Assembly (NCBI GenBank): GCA_015478725.1
Contig: JADMIG010000011.1
Location: 19,190 to 83,189 of the forward strand
Direction of reading: 5' to 3'
Origin: Chloroflexota bacterium
GTDB taxonomy: Bacteria; Chloroflexota; Limnocylindria; Limnocylindrales; CSP1-4
Length of the DNA stretch: 64,000 nucleotides
Positions 24,574 through 32,655 of the stretch are shown here, piece after piece (position 1 is the first letter of the stretch; each line of letters begins with the position of its first letter). The notes beneath the pieces are model-generated. The model did not search any database. It saw only the letters and a program-made list of their open reading frames with translations, and was not told the DNA's origin. Made by a program: the position numbers and the translations under genes.

Positions 24574-25498
24574 TGTCGTGTCCCTGATGGAGCCGCGTGA
24601 AGGGGCTCACCACCGAAGGTAAGCATCCCAACTTCTGTGCTGACCTGCCGTGAATCGGGTGAGCCCCATCCGCCACGCTGTTGGTGTCAAAGCAAACCAG
24701 CAGGCGGAGGGGCTCACCATGGAGTGTACGGTTCCGGTCGAGGTCCACGTCACGACGGAGCATGGCGGCCATGTTGTCTGCCCCCCGATCCGCGATCGTG
24801 CGCGTGAGGCCGTGGCTCGCCCCATGGCGCGCGATGGCGGCGAGCTGGGTCTCGGCGACCCGCACCGCTCGCCAGGCGGCAGCGGCGGTCCGCTCGGCGG
24901 CGGCGGCGCGGGACCACGCGGCGCGAGCGTAGGTGGCGGCCCGGCTCGCATCGGCCGCTCGGGAGTGCTTCCAGCCGGCGCAGGCCTCGGGATCGCCCCA
25001 GCGGCAGGGTCCGGCAGCGAGGGCCGCGGCGGCCGCGGCATTGGCATCGGCGCTCCGGGCGGCGCTCATCGCGCTCGAGGCCGCGGCGGAGGCGGCGACG
25101 GCCACTGCCCGGAGGACATCGAGCCCGCGGGTCTTCGCGATCCCGGCACAGTCGTCGGTGCCCAGGCGGCAGGCGGCATGGCCGTCGGGATCGATCAGCG
25201 AGGCCGGGTTCGCCTCGGCGTAGAGGTAGCGGTTGAGGCTCAGCGGATCGGCCACCTGGCCGAGGCTCGTGTCGAGCGAGGTGAAGGCGGCGCTCGCGGG
25301 GTCGTACTGGCGGGCACCGAAGTCGTACTGCCCGGAGACGGGCTCGAGGAGCCGGCCGCCGAAGCGGTACGGGTTGACGCTCGTGCCGGCACGCTCTCGC
25401 TGAGCGGGGCATTCGTCGCGGAATAGGTGAACGTGCTGTTCGCGGTGACGCTCGCCGCGGAGGACGTCTCATTGCCGGCGGCGTCGTACACCGGGTGG
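24440..25498 (-). pseudogene. RHS-repeat protein C-terminal fragment, frameshifted
   Basis: Reading leftward: YDAAGNETSSAASVTANSTF (an RHS YD-repeat) up to about 25390 in one frame, then in another frame VNPYRFGGRLLEP, SGQYDFGARQYDP and SLNRYLYAEANPASLIDPDGHA, the RHS-associated core. Past the core is a 190-residue Ala-rich variable region ending at 24440, where a toxin domain would sit; no toxin motif is recognised. The two frames need a single-base shift near 25385-25395. The right end stops abruptly near 25500 with no RHS body, and the left end overlaps the GT39 gene by 134 bases. This is a remnant of a polymorphic-toxin or wall-associated RHS gene. Confidence 0.7.
24603..24719. repeat. 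GGGGCTCACC motif in three alternating copies
   Basis: The 10-mer GGGGCTCACC occurs at 24603-24612 and 24710-24719, and its exact inverse GGTGAGCCCC at 24659-24668. The three lie between the GT39 start and the RHS variable region. They could form alternative hairpins or mark recombination ends; no role can be assigned. Confidence 0.5.
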
Positions 25499-25588
25499 GC
25501 GCTCGTTAGGCGAGACCGATCGGTACGCGAACAGCGGTCGGGTCAATCCGGCGATCACTGGCTGTTGCTCGCGCGTCGCGGCGCGTCT

Positions 25589-25640
25589 GATCAGGTCGAG
25601 GCGAGAGGAGTTGGAGCGCCACTTTACGAGCGAAGGTCTG
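25589..25640. repeat. Dispersed repeat A, copy 1 (relic zone 25.5-25.9 kb)
   Basis: A 52-base stretch beginning GGTCGAGGCGAGAGGAG is clearly related (about four of five bases by eye) to one near 36036-36089 beginning GGTCGGGGCGGGAGGAG; both contain CACTTTACG followed by GCGAAGGT/GTGAAGGT. On the minus strand both translate to a similar peptide (VKWRSNSSR versus VKCRSYSSR). The surrounding 25.5-25.9 kb has no intact gene. It may be the end of a decayed mobile element. Confidence 0.45.
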
Positions 25641-25879
25641 GATCGTGGCACCGCCGACCCGAGTGGGCGTCGTCTGGTCCGCCTGACCCCTCGGGAGGCC
25701 GGCATCTTGCAAGGCCCTGGAAAGCGGCCCACGACGCGTCGCATCCGACGCGGTCTCCACGCGATGGCAACATCGTGTGAACCCGCGCGACGATCAGGCG
25801 GGCGAGAAGGCGCCGTTGGGGCGGCGCCCCGGCCGCACGCAAGAGGGTTTGCCGAACACGTGCGCCGTGTGGCTGAGGG

Positions 25880-26090
25880 TCAACGCTTCGTGAAGAACGC
25901 CCGCATCGGATCGAAGTAGTTGTCCCGCCACCCTTGCTCGTACCCGCTCTGGCCCTCCGGGATATTCGTTTGGTGGAGCGTGATCAGGGTGCCCGGACCG
26001 GCGGCAACGTGTTGCGTCCCGTCGAACGCCACGTCAATCCGGTCGAGGCTGTGGGAAGATCGCATCCAGCACGTGCTCGGCTTGGTCGGG
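25880..26090 (-). pseudogene. SRPBCC/AHSA1-like protein, C-terminal remnant
   Basis: The last ~40 residues, GTLITLHQTNIPEGQSGYEQGWRDNYFDPMRAFF in short form LHQTNIPEGQ...GWRDNYF, match the C-terminal strand and helix of Activator-of-Hsp90-ATPase-like SRPBCC proteins. The preceding ~110-residue body is missing, and the adjoining KHVLDAIFPQP-like stretch is in another frame. It is therefore a truncated relic, consistent with the decayed surroundings (RHS fragment to the left). Confidence 0.5.
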
Positions 26091-26283
26091 TCGACGCCTG
26101 TGTCGCAACACCATCATTCCCGATCATTCCCGATCAGGCGGGCACTTGTTCCGCTGTCCCGGACCGTGATCAACTCAGCGATTTCCGGTCGCCAGCGCGT
26201 CCCACCGGCGACTGACCGTCGACACGGCCACGAGGATCCAACGATGAGCGGAGCGCAGCCGCGACCCGGGGCAAAGCCGTCAG

Positions 26284-26976
26284 GTGCCCCGCTCGACCGA
26301 CCCCGAGATCGCGGCCGCTGTCCGGTTGTCGTTCCTCGGCCGCGTGCCGACGGCGTCACTGATGCGGCTCCTCGACGATGCTCTCGACTTCGTCGTCCCC
26401 GCCGGCGGCGTCATCCATCCGGAGGGCGGGCCTCCATTCGCCATGTTGGTGGTCAGCGGTCTCGTGAGGATCGTCGCGTCGTCACCAGACGGCCGACAAG
26501 CGACGATCCGTTATGGACGGAACGGGGCCCAGCTTGGGTTCGGGTCGCTATTCTCGGAGCTCCCGAACGTCGTCGCGGCGGTGGCGTTACGCAACACGCG
26601 AGTCGTCGCGCTTCGACCTGGCCGTGCGCGCGAGCTGGCGACGACGAATCCCGCGATCGCCGCCGCGCTGCTGGCCGAGCTCTCCGACCGCATCATCGCG
26701 TACCAGGGCGAGCTCATCGGGAGCACCTTCTCGGGACTCCGCCAGAAGGTCGCGCGACACCTGCTCGACATCGCTCAGCCCGCCCGAGGTTCGGGACCCC
26801 TCGTCGCGCACGTCTCGCAGGCGGCCCTCGCCGACGCCGTCGGGACGAGTCGGGAGGTCGTCGTCCGGGTGCTCCGCGACCTCCGGGCCGCCGGTCTGAT
26901 CGAGACGGGACGCGACGGGGTCGTGCTGCTGGCGCCGGAACGGGTGCACGAGGAGTCGTGGCCGACGACGCCCTGA
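26284..26976 (+). CDS. Crp/Fnr-family transcriptional regulator
   Basis: 230 residues from GTG 26284. The beta-roll sensor domain is divergent (FVVPAGGVIHPEGGPPFAMLVVSGLVRI, LGFGSLFSELPNVVAAVAL); the C-terminal winged helix HVSQAALADAVGTSREVVVRVLRDLRAAGLIE is well preserved. The recognition helix SREVVVR keeps Arg-Glu-x3-Arg exactly as E. coli Crp SRETVGR, predicting TGTGA recognition. The FAD oxidase gene lies 110 bases downstream. No cysteine cluster, so not an Fnr-type oxygen sensor. It is the better helix match for the Crp-like sites in this window. Confidence 0.85.
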   Translation: MPRSTDPEIAAAVRLSFLGRVPTASLMRLLDDALDFVVPAGGVIHPEGGPPFAMLVVSGLVRIVASSPDGRQATIRYGRNGAQLGFGSLFSELPNVVAAVALRNTRVVALRPGRARELATTNPAIAAALLAELSDRIIAYQGELIGSTFSGLRQKVARHLLDIAQPARGSGPLVAHVSQAALADAVGTSREVVVRVLRDLRAAGLIETGRDGVVLLAPERVHEESWPTTP

Positions 26977-27086
26977 GGAGCAAAGGTTCCCCGCTGCCGG
27001 TGCCAAGGTCGCTGACGGGCACGGCCCTTGCGCCACAACCTCCGAGGTACGCGAACAGCGACCAGCCGCAGTGAAGGAGCGACACC

Positions 27087-28496
27087 GTGTCTGACCACGA
27101 AACGACCAGCCGGGACCTGCCCGAGGGTGCCCTGGCGGCCCTTGCGACCCAGGTCTCTGGGCGCCTCGTGCGCCCGAGCGACCCGGAGTATGGCGGCGCG
27201 CGACACGTCTGGAACGGGATGATCGACCGGTATCCGGCCGCGATCCTGCGATGCGCCTCGAACGCCGACGTCACGGCGGGCATCCGGTTCGCCCGCGAGG
27301 CCGGGCTCGAGATCTCCGTGCGCTCCGGCGGCCACAACGTCGCCGGGTTCGGGACATGCGACAACGGGCTCGTGCTCGACCTGTCACTGATGCGGTCCGT
27401 GGACCTCGACCCGGCCGCCGGTGTCGCGCGGATCGGCGGAGGCCACACGTGGGGCTCGTTCGACGCCGCGCTCGCCAACGCCGGGCTCCACACGACGGGC
27501 GGTCTCGTTTCCACGACCGGCGTCGCCGGCTTCACGCTCGGCGGCGGGATCGGGTGGCTCCAGCGCCGCCACGGACTCGCCTGCGACAACCTCGTCGGCG
27601 CAGATGTGGTGACTGCGGACGGCACCGTCGTCCGGGCGGATGCGGACGGGGACCCGGACCTCCTCTGGGGCCTTCGCGGCGGCGGCGGCAACTTCGGGGT
27701 CGTCACGTCGATGACGTTCCGCGTTCACCCGGTGACGTCGGTGACCGGCGGCATGGCGATGTTCCCCGCCGGGCGGGCGGCGGAGGTCCTCCAGGCGTTC
27801 GGAGAGCTCTCGGCCTCCGCGGACGACGACCTGACGCTGCTCGTAGCCATGATCACCGCTCCGCCCGCGCCGTTCGTGCCGGCCGACCTCCAGGGTCGCC
27901 CGGCGGTGGCGATCGCCGCCTGCCATGCCGGCGACGCGGGCGCCGGCGAGCGTGCGCTGCGGCCGGTCAAGGCACTCGGGCCCAGCGCCGACCTGCTCGG
28001 GCCGATGCCCTACAACGTGCTCCAGGCGATGCTCGACCCGACTGCGCCGGCCGGCCAGCGGCAGCACTGGAAGTCCGGATACCTCCGGTCCCTCGAGCCC
28101 GCGTTCCTCACGACCCTGCTGGAGTGGTCGGACCGCAAGCCTGTCCCGTTCGGGCAGGTACACCTCCATCAGATGGGAGGCGCGGTCGCCAGAGTCGCGC
28201 GGGAGGCGACGGCCTTCGCCCATCGAGACGCGGCGTTCACGCTCAACATCATCGGCACGTGGGACCGGGCGGACGAGGACGAGGCGGGGATCGCCTGGGC
28301 ACGGGGTGCCTTCGGCGCCGTGGCTCCATGGACCGACGGTGTCTACGTAAACTTTCTCGGCTCGGAGGGCGAGGACCGGATCCGCGACGCTTATGGGTCC
28401 GCGACCTATGCGCGGCTGGCCCAACTCAAGCGCCGGCTCGACCCCGACAATACCTTCCACCTGAACCAGAACATCCGGCCGGCGGCGGCCGGCTGA
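27087..28496 (+). CDS. FAD-linked oxidase, berberine-bridge type
   Basis: 469 residues from GTG 27087 with AAGGAG 8 bases upstream. FAD_binding_4 domain: AAILRCASNADVTAGIRFAREAGLEISVRSGGHNVAGFG, in which the SGGH histidine is the usual covalent FAD attachment; then GGGHTWGSFDAALANAGL and a GLRGGGGNFGVVTSM loop. The C-terminal BBE segment is YVNFLGSEGEDRIRDAYG...YARLAQLKRRLDPDNTFHLNQNI. Enzymes of this type oxidise sugars, alkaloids or other small molecules with O2 giving H2O2. No signal peptide is seen. Substrate cannot be assigned. It follows the second Crp-type regulator. Confidence 0.88.
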   Translation: MSDHETTSRDLPEGALAALATQVSGRLVRPSDPEYGGARHVWNGMIDRYPAAILRCASNADVTAGIRFAREAGLEISVRSGGHNVAGFGTCDNGLVLDLSLMRSVDLDPAAGVARIGGGHTWGSFDAALANAGLHTTGGLVSTTGVAGFTLGGGIGWLQRRHGLACDNLVGADVVTADGTVVRADADGDPDLLWGLRGGGGNFGVVTSMTFRVHPVTSVTGGMAMFPAGRAAEVLQAFGELSASADDDLTLLVAMITAPPAPFVPADLQGRPAVAIAACHAGDAGAGERALRPVKALGPSADLLGPMPYNVLQAMLDPTAPAGQRQHWKSGYLRSLEPAFLTTLLEWSDRKPVPFGQVHLHQMGGAVARVAREATAFAHRDAAFTLNIIGTWDRADEDEAGIAWARGAFGAVAPWTDGVYVNFLGSEGEDRIRDAYGSATYARLAQLKRRLDPDNTFHLNQNIRPAAAG

Positions 28497-28567
28497 GTTC
28501 GCTCCTCTCGCGCGACGGCGGCCCGGTCACGCGGAGGACCAGGCCGACCGTCCCATCCTTCGCGGCC

Positions 28568-28935
28568 GTGTCCTCGTTGACCTCCGTCGAGTCCAAGGAA
28601 TTCGCAACCGCGGAGCGAGCTGTACGAGGCGGAGACGTTTCGGCTCGTGGGGTGGCCGCCACCGCCACTGGCTCCAAGGCACGATCCGCGCCACGGCCGC
28701 GTCGCTGGCTCCCCCGGGCTCCGGCATCGTCGCGTCCGTGACCCCGGGGCCCGTCCCCGTCTACGAGACGAAGATCCGCCCTGGTGCGAGGACCGGCTCG
28801 TCGCTTGGGGCAGCGAGGCCGTCCATGCGGTCATCGACGCGGTCGCGGTCGCGGAGCACCTTCCGAAGGTCACCCGGCCGAGGAGCCGTCGCCGCGAGCC
28901 GACCCGCCGCGCGTCCCCGTCATCGCCCCGCCGCC
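28568..28935 (+). pseudogene. Relic of an island-type ATPase C-terminus
   Basis: Spread over three frames are stretches matching the C-terminal ~110 residues of the ATPase encoded at 40314-42230: VLVDL and ELYEAETF (ATPase VLDTL, EPYEEET), PVYETKIRP (DPVYETKTRR) and, after a lost base near 28781, DRLVAWGSEAVHAVIDAVAVAEHLPKVTRP in short blocks (DRLVAWGSSAVDAV...LPPLTRP). Strand is opposite to the island gene. No upstream part of the gene survives. It indicates a second, older element of the same kind once lay here. Confidence 0.6.
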
Positions 28936-29054
28936 TCTGATGGACGATGCGCCAGAAGGGGACCCTCGTCCGGCCCCTGATCCGTGCGGCGGACGGTCCC
29001 CACCCGGGCTGGCCCTAAACCAGGTCTTTCGGGACGACCCCGTGGCGTGGCAAG

Positions 29055-30689
29055 CTAGCGATCAGCCGTGATCGGCGCCGGACGCCCGAACAGGTAACCC
29101 TGGGCGAACTCGACTCCGAGCCTTTCCAGCGCGGCCGCCTCGTCTTCGGTCTCCACGCCTTCGGCGACGAGATGGCAGCCGCTCCGCTGGGCGAAGTAGG
29201 CGAGGCCGGCCGCGAGCGCCTGGCGGAGCCCGTCTGCCTCGATTCCCCGGACGAGGCTGATGTCGAGCTTGGCGTACGTCGGCCGCAGCTCGAGGATGTG
29301 ATGGAGGCTCGCGTAGCCGGCTCCGGCATCATCGACCGCGATCCCCACGTCACCGAGCCTCCCGATCGCCGCGCGGAGGGCCACGTAGTCGTCGATCGGA
29401 ACATGTTCGGTCAGCTCGAGGACGAGTCGCCGGCTGGTCGACCGGATGAGCTCGTGGAGCCGGTCGGTGCGCTCGAGCACGAGGCCCGGCGACAGGTTGA
29501 CGGAGAGGAACGCATGGCTGGGCAGGGACGACGCCTCCGCGAGCGCCGCCTCGATCACGGCGGACTCGTAGTCATGGCCGAGACCCACCGACGCCGCCTC
29601 GGCGAACCGCAGGTCCGGTCGAGTGCCGTCGTCGAACCGGGTGAGGGCCTCATAGCCGATGACAGCGCGCGATTCGAGCTCGAGGATCGGCTGAAAGACC
29701 GGATGGAACGCCCGGGCAGCGAGCACACCCTCGAGCCTGGCCCGCACCGCCGCTGTACCGGCACGCTCGGCGAGGCCCGGCCCGATGACGCCGCTGAGGA
29801 TGCTCGCGTAGTCGATGGCGGCGGCGAGGAGCCGACCTTTCCGGGCCGGCGTCGACCGCTGCCCTGCGCGACTGACGCCGAGCGAGAGGATGCCGACGGG
29901 CGCATCGCCGGCATAGATCGACGCCCAGGCGCCGACGTCGAGGTCCGCTGCCGCGAACGCCGGCGTCGGCACGTCGTCCTTGAGCGGCACGATGTCCTCG
30001 ACCCACGGGCCCTGACGGGCGCGGGCGACGAGGGCGCGCGAGAGGTTCGGCCCGAGGAGTGCCCCACCGCGCTGCACCCCGGCGATCCGGTTGTACGTCG
30101 CGAGCTCGTGCAGCCGATCGCCGTCGACAAGCTGCGAGACGGCGATGAAGTCGGACGCGGTCCGTCGCGCGAGTTCGGCCACCACCGCCTCGGCGGCCTC
30201 CTCGGGGACCACGGAGAGGGTGAGGTGTCCGAGGGCCTCGACGACCGTCGAACGACTACGCAGCTCCTCCTCGACGGCGCTCAACCAGGCCGCGCCACTC
30301 CGCAGGTGCGCCCGCACTCTGGCGACGAGCTCATCGAGCCGCACCGGCTTGGCGAGAAAGTCGTCGGCACCGGCGCCGAGACCGGCGACGAGGCTGTGCT
30401 CGTCGCCGGAGCCGGTCATGAGGATGACCGGCAAGGTCGCCGTCTGCGGTCGCTCCCGGAGTGCCCGGACGACGTCCGCGCCCGACATGCCCGGCAGTCC
30501 CATATCGAGGACGACGAGACCGATCAGTTCGCTCTCGACGACGCCGAGCGCGGCCTCGCCGCTCGCCGCCTCGAGGACCTCGAACCCGGCGCGTCGAAGG
30601 CCGAGTGCCACGAGGGCGCGGCCGCCGGCGTCGTCATCGACCACGAGGATCGGATTCGGCGAATCGGATGGGCGCGCCGTCACGGACAT
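29055..30689 (-). CDS. Response regulator with GAF-like and EAL domains (cyclic-di-GMP phosphodiesterase)
   Basis: 544 residues. REC domain at ~14-130 (ILVVDDDAGGRA; phospho-acceptor Asp in LVVLDMGLPGMSG; Lys in FLAKPVRL), a GAF-like sensor at ~150-300 and EAL at ~310-540. EAL motifs look catalytic: GYEALTRF, SVNLSPGL, LELTEHVPI, VDDAGAGYASL, AKLDISLV, LVAEGVETEDE, FAQGYLFGRP. It should hydrolyse cyclic-di-GMP when phosphorylated, presumably by the hybrid kinase 7 bases upstream in the same operon. Soluble. Confidence 0.9.
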   Translation of the reverse strand: MSVTARPSDSPNPILVVDDDAGGRALVALGLRRAGFEVLEAASGEAALGVVESELIGLVVLDMGLPGMSGADVVRALRERPQTATLPVILMTGSGDEHSLVAGLGAGADDFLAKPVRLDELVARVRAHLRSGAAWLSAVEEELRSRSTVVEALGHLTLSVVPEEAAEAVVAELARRTASDFIAVSQLVDGDRLHELATYNRIAGVQRGGALLGPNLSRALVARARQGPWVEDIVPLKDDVPTPAFAAADLDVGAWASIYAGDAPVGILSLGVSRAGQRSTPARKGRLLAAAIDYASILSGVIGPGLAERAGTAAVRARLEGVLAARAFHPVFQPILELESRAVIGYEALTRFDDGTRPDLRFAEAASVGLGHDYESAVIEAALAEASSLPSHAFLSVNLSPGLVLERTDRLHELIRSTSRRLVLELTEHVPIDDYVALRAAIGRLGDVGIAVDDAGAGYASLHHILELRPTYAKLDISLVRGIEADGLRQALAAGLAYFAQRSGCHLVAEGVETEDEAAALERLGVEFAQGYLFGRPAPITADR

Positions 30690-30696
30690 CGGAGGG

Positions 30697-32655
30697 TCAC
30701 CCGTCGATCGTGGGCTTCAGCGGGTCGGCCTGCCGCCTCGCCCGGGCCTGCTGAACCGCGGCGATGAGTTGCGCCCGGGTCACGGGCTTCGATACGAACG
30801 CCGCGCCGCGGGCCGTGACCCGCTCGAGGTTGAGCGTCGCGGCGGTGTATCCCGAGAGGAGCACGATCCCCATGTCCGGATAGCGATCCATCGTCCATTC
30901 GGCGAGTTCGATGCCGGACATGTGCGGCATGACGACGTCGGTGACAAGGACGTCGATCGGCTCACCGCGTTCGGTCAGCCAGGTCATCGCCTCGGCGCCA
31001 TCGGCGAGTGCGACCACCGCGTAGCCCGAGCGGGTGAGGAGCTGGGTCGTCATGTCGCGGATGGCCGGCTGATCCTCGACGACGAGGACCGTGCCGGCTC
31101 CGACCGCAGGAAGTGGCAGAGTAGGACCTTCCGCTTCGGGGGCCGCGTCGGCGCGCGGGAAGTAGAGCTTGAACGTCGATCCCCGCCCTGGCTCGGAATA
31201 GGGCGCGATGTGGCCGCCCGCCTGACGGACGATCCCGTAGGTCGTGGCGAGGCCGAGGCCGGTCCCCTTGCCGAGCTCCTTCGTCGTGAAGAACGGCTCG
31301 AAGATATGTTCGCGCGTCTCGCGGTCCATCCCGCTCCCGGTGTCACTGACCGCGAGCAGGACGTACGACCCTGGCCTCACGTCGAACAGGCCTATCTCGT
31401 ACCGTTCGCCAAACGCCACGTGGGTGGTCTCGATCGTCACGGTTCCGCCGTCGGGCATCGCGTCGCGCGCGTTGACCACAAGATTGACGAGGATCTGGTC
31501 GAGCTGGCTCGGGTCGGCACGGATGTGACCGGCGTGGCTGTCGAGCTTGATGGCGAGCCGGACGTTGTCGCCGATGAGCTGACGCACCATCGGCTCGATG
31601 CCCTTGATGGCGGCGTTGAGGTCGAGCACCTTCGGGCTGATGACCTGCTGGCGGCTGAAGGCGAGGAGCTGCGCCGTGAGCGCGGCGGCGCGCTCGGCCG
31701 CCTGGCTGATCGCGTTGACGCTGAGCAGCGCGCCATCGTGATCGAAACGGACCCGATCCGGCGCGCTGAGATCCTCGGTGAGGAGCTCAGCGTAGCCGTG
31801 GATCGCGAAGAGCATGTTGTTGAAGTCGTGGGCGATGCCACCGGCCAGCCGCCCGATCGATTCGAGCTTCTGGGCCTGGAGCAGCTGGTTCTCCGCCGCC
31901 TTGCGCACGCTGATGTCGCGGATGGCGGCCGTCACCAGGATCCCCTCCGCGCTCTCGAGCGGACTGAGCATGATCTCGATCGGGAACTCGCTGCCGTCCT
32001 TGCGCAGCGCGACGAGCTCGATCCCCGTGCCGATCTGCTGTGCCAGCGCGTCGGCCGCGGATCGAAGGTCGTCCGCGACCAGCCGCTCGGCGAAGCCCTC
32101 CGGGATGATGTTCGTCACGCGCTGCCCGAGGAGCTCGTCGCGAGGATAGCCGAACTGCTTCTCGGCCTGCACGTTCAGCAGGACGATCTCCCCGCCCTGG
32201 TCCACCACGACCATCGCATCCGGCGCCGCCTCGAGCAACCCGCGGTAGCGGGCCTCCATCTGGGCCAGATGTCCTTCCGCCGCCTTGCGCACGCTGATGT
32301 CGCGGATCGCCGCCGTCACGAGGATCCCCTCGGCGCTCTCGAGCGGACTGAGCATGATCTCGATCGGGAACTCGCTGCCGTCCTTGCGCAGCGCGACGAG
32401 CTCGATCCCCGTGCCGATCTGCTGTGCCAGCGCGTCGGCCGCGGATCGAAGGTCGTCCGCGACCAGCCGCTCGGCGAAGCCCTCCGGGATGATGTTCGTC
32501 ACGCGCTGCCCGAGGAGCTCGTCGCGAGGATAGCCGAACTGCTTCTCGGCCTGCACGTTCAGCAGGACGATCTCCCCGCCCTGGTCCACCACGACCATCG
32601 CATCCGGCGCCGCCTCGAGCAACCCGCGGTAGCGGGCCTCCGATTCCTCGCTCAT
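30697..32655 (-). CDS. PAS-PAS hybrid sensor histidine kinase
   Basis: 652 residues. Two PAS domains at ~8-125 and ~136-253 that are practically identical, then HisKA with [16 protein letters not shown] (phospho-histidine ~273), HATPase with [19 protein letters not shown] and [15 protein letters not shown], then a C-terminal receiver with [14 protein letters not shown]. There is no membrane segment. The receiver may store or pass phosphate to the downstream REC-GAF-EAL protein. The start ATGA overlaps the stop of the diguanylate cyclase gene, so sensing, cyclase and phosphodiesterase are translated as one unit. Confidence 0.92.
   Translation of the reverse strand: MSEESEARYRGLLEAAPDAMVVVDQGGEIVLLNVQAEKQFGYPRDELLGQRVTNIIPEGFAERLVADDLRSAADALAQQIGTGIELVALRKDGSEFPIEIMLSPLESAEGILVTAAIRDISVRKAAEGHLAQMEARYRGLLEAAPDAMVVVDQGGEIVLLNVQAEKQFGYPRDELLGQRVTNIIPEGFAERLVADDLRSAADALAQQIGTGIELVALRKDGSEFPIEIMLSPLESAEGILVTAAIRDISVRKAAENQLLQAQKLESIGRLAGGIAHDFNNMLFAIHGYAELLTEDLSAPDRVRFDHDGALLSVNAISQAAERAAALTAQLLAFSRQQVISPKVLDLNAAIKGIEPMVRQLIGDNVRLAIKLDSHAGHIRADPSQLDQILVNLVVNARDAMPDGGTVTIETTHVAFGERYEIGLFDVRPGSYVLLAVSDTGSGMDRETREHIFEPFFTTKELGKGTGLGLATTYGIVRQAGGHIAPYSEPGRGSTFKLYFPRADAAPEAEGPTLPLPAVGAGTVLVVEDQPAIRDMTTQLLTRSGYAVVALADGAEAMTWLTERGEPIDVLVTDVVMPHMSGIELAEWTMDRYPDMGIVLLSGYTAATLNLERVTARGAAFVSKPVTRAQLIAAVQQARARRQADPLKPTIDG
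31892..32257. repeat. Tandem PAS duplication, copy 1
   Basis: 366 bases that recur at 32276-32641 (offset 384 bases, 128 codons). Most of the length is identical by eye; the few differences are silent third-base changes near the 31920-31960 end. The copies encode the second and first PAS domains of the hybrid kinase. Confidence 0.9.
32276..32641. repeat. Tandem PAS duplication, copy 2
   Basis: Partner of the repeat at 31892-32257; encodes the N-terminal PAS domain. Identity at both base and codon level points to a recent duplication or ongoing gene conversion rather than ancient paired PAS domains. Confidence 0.9.

Noticed and set aside
24650..25426. Plus-strand glycine-rich protein of 258 residues
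   Set aside because: Antisense to the RHS core fragment, whose RHS motifs are unmistakable; the glycine-rich translation is compositional.
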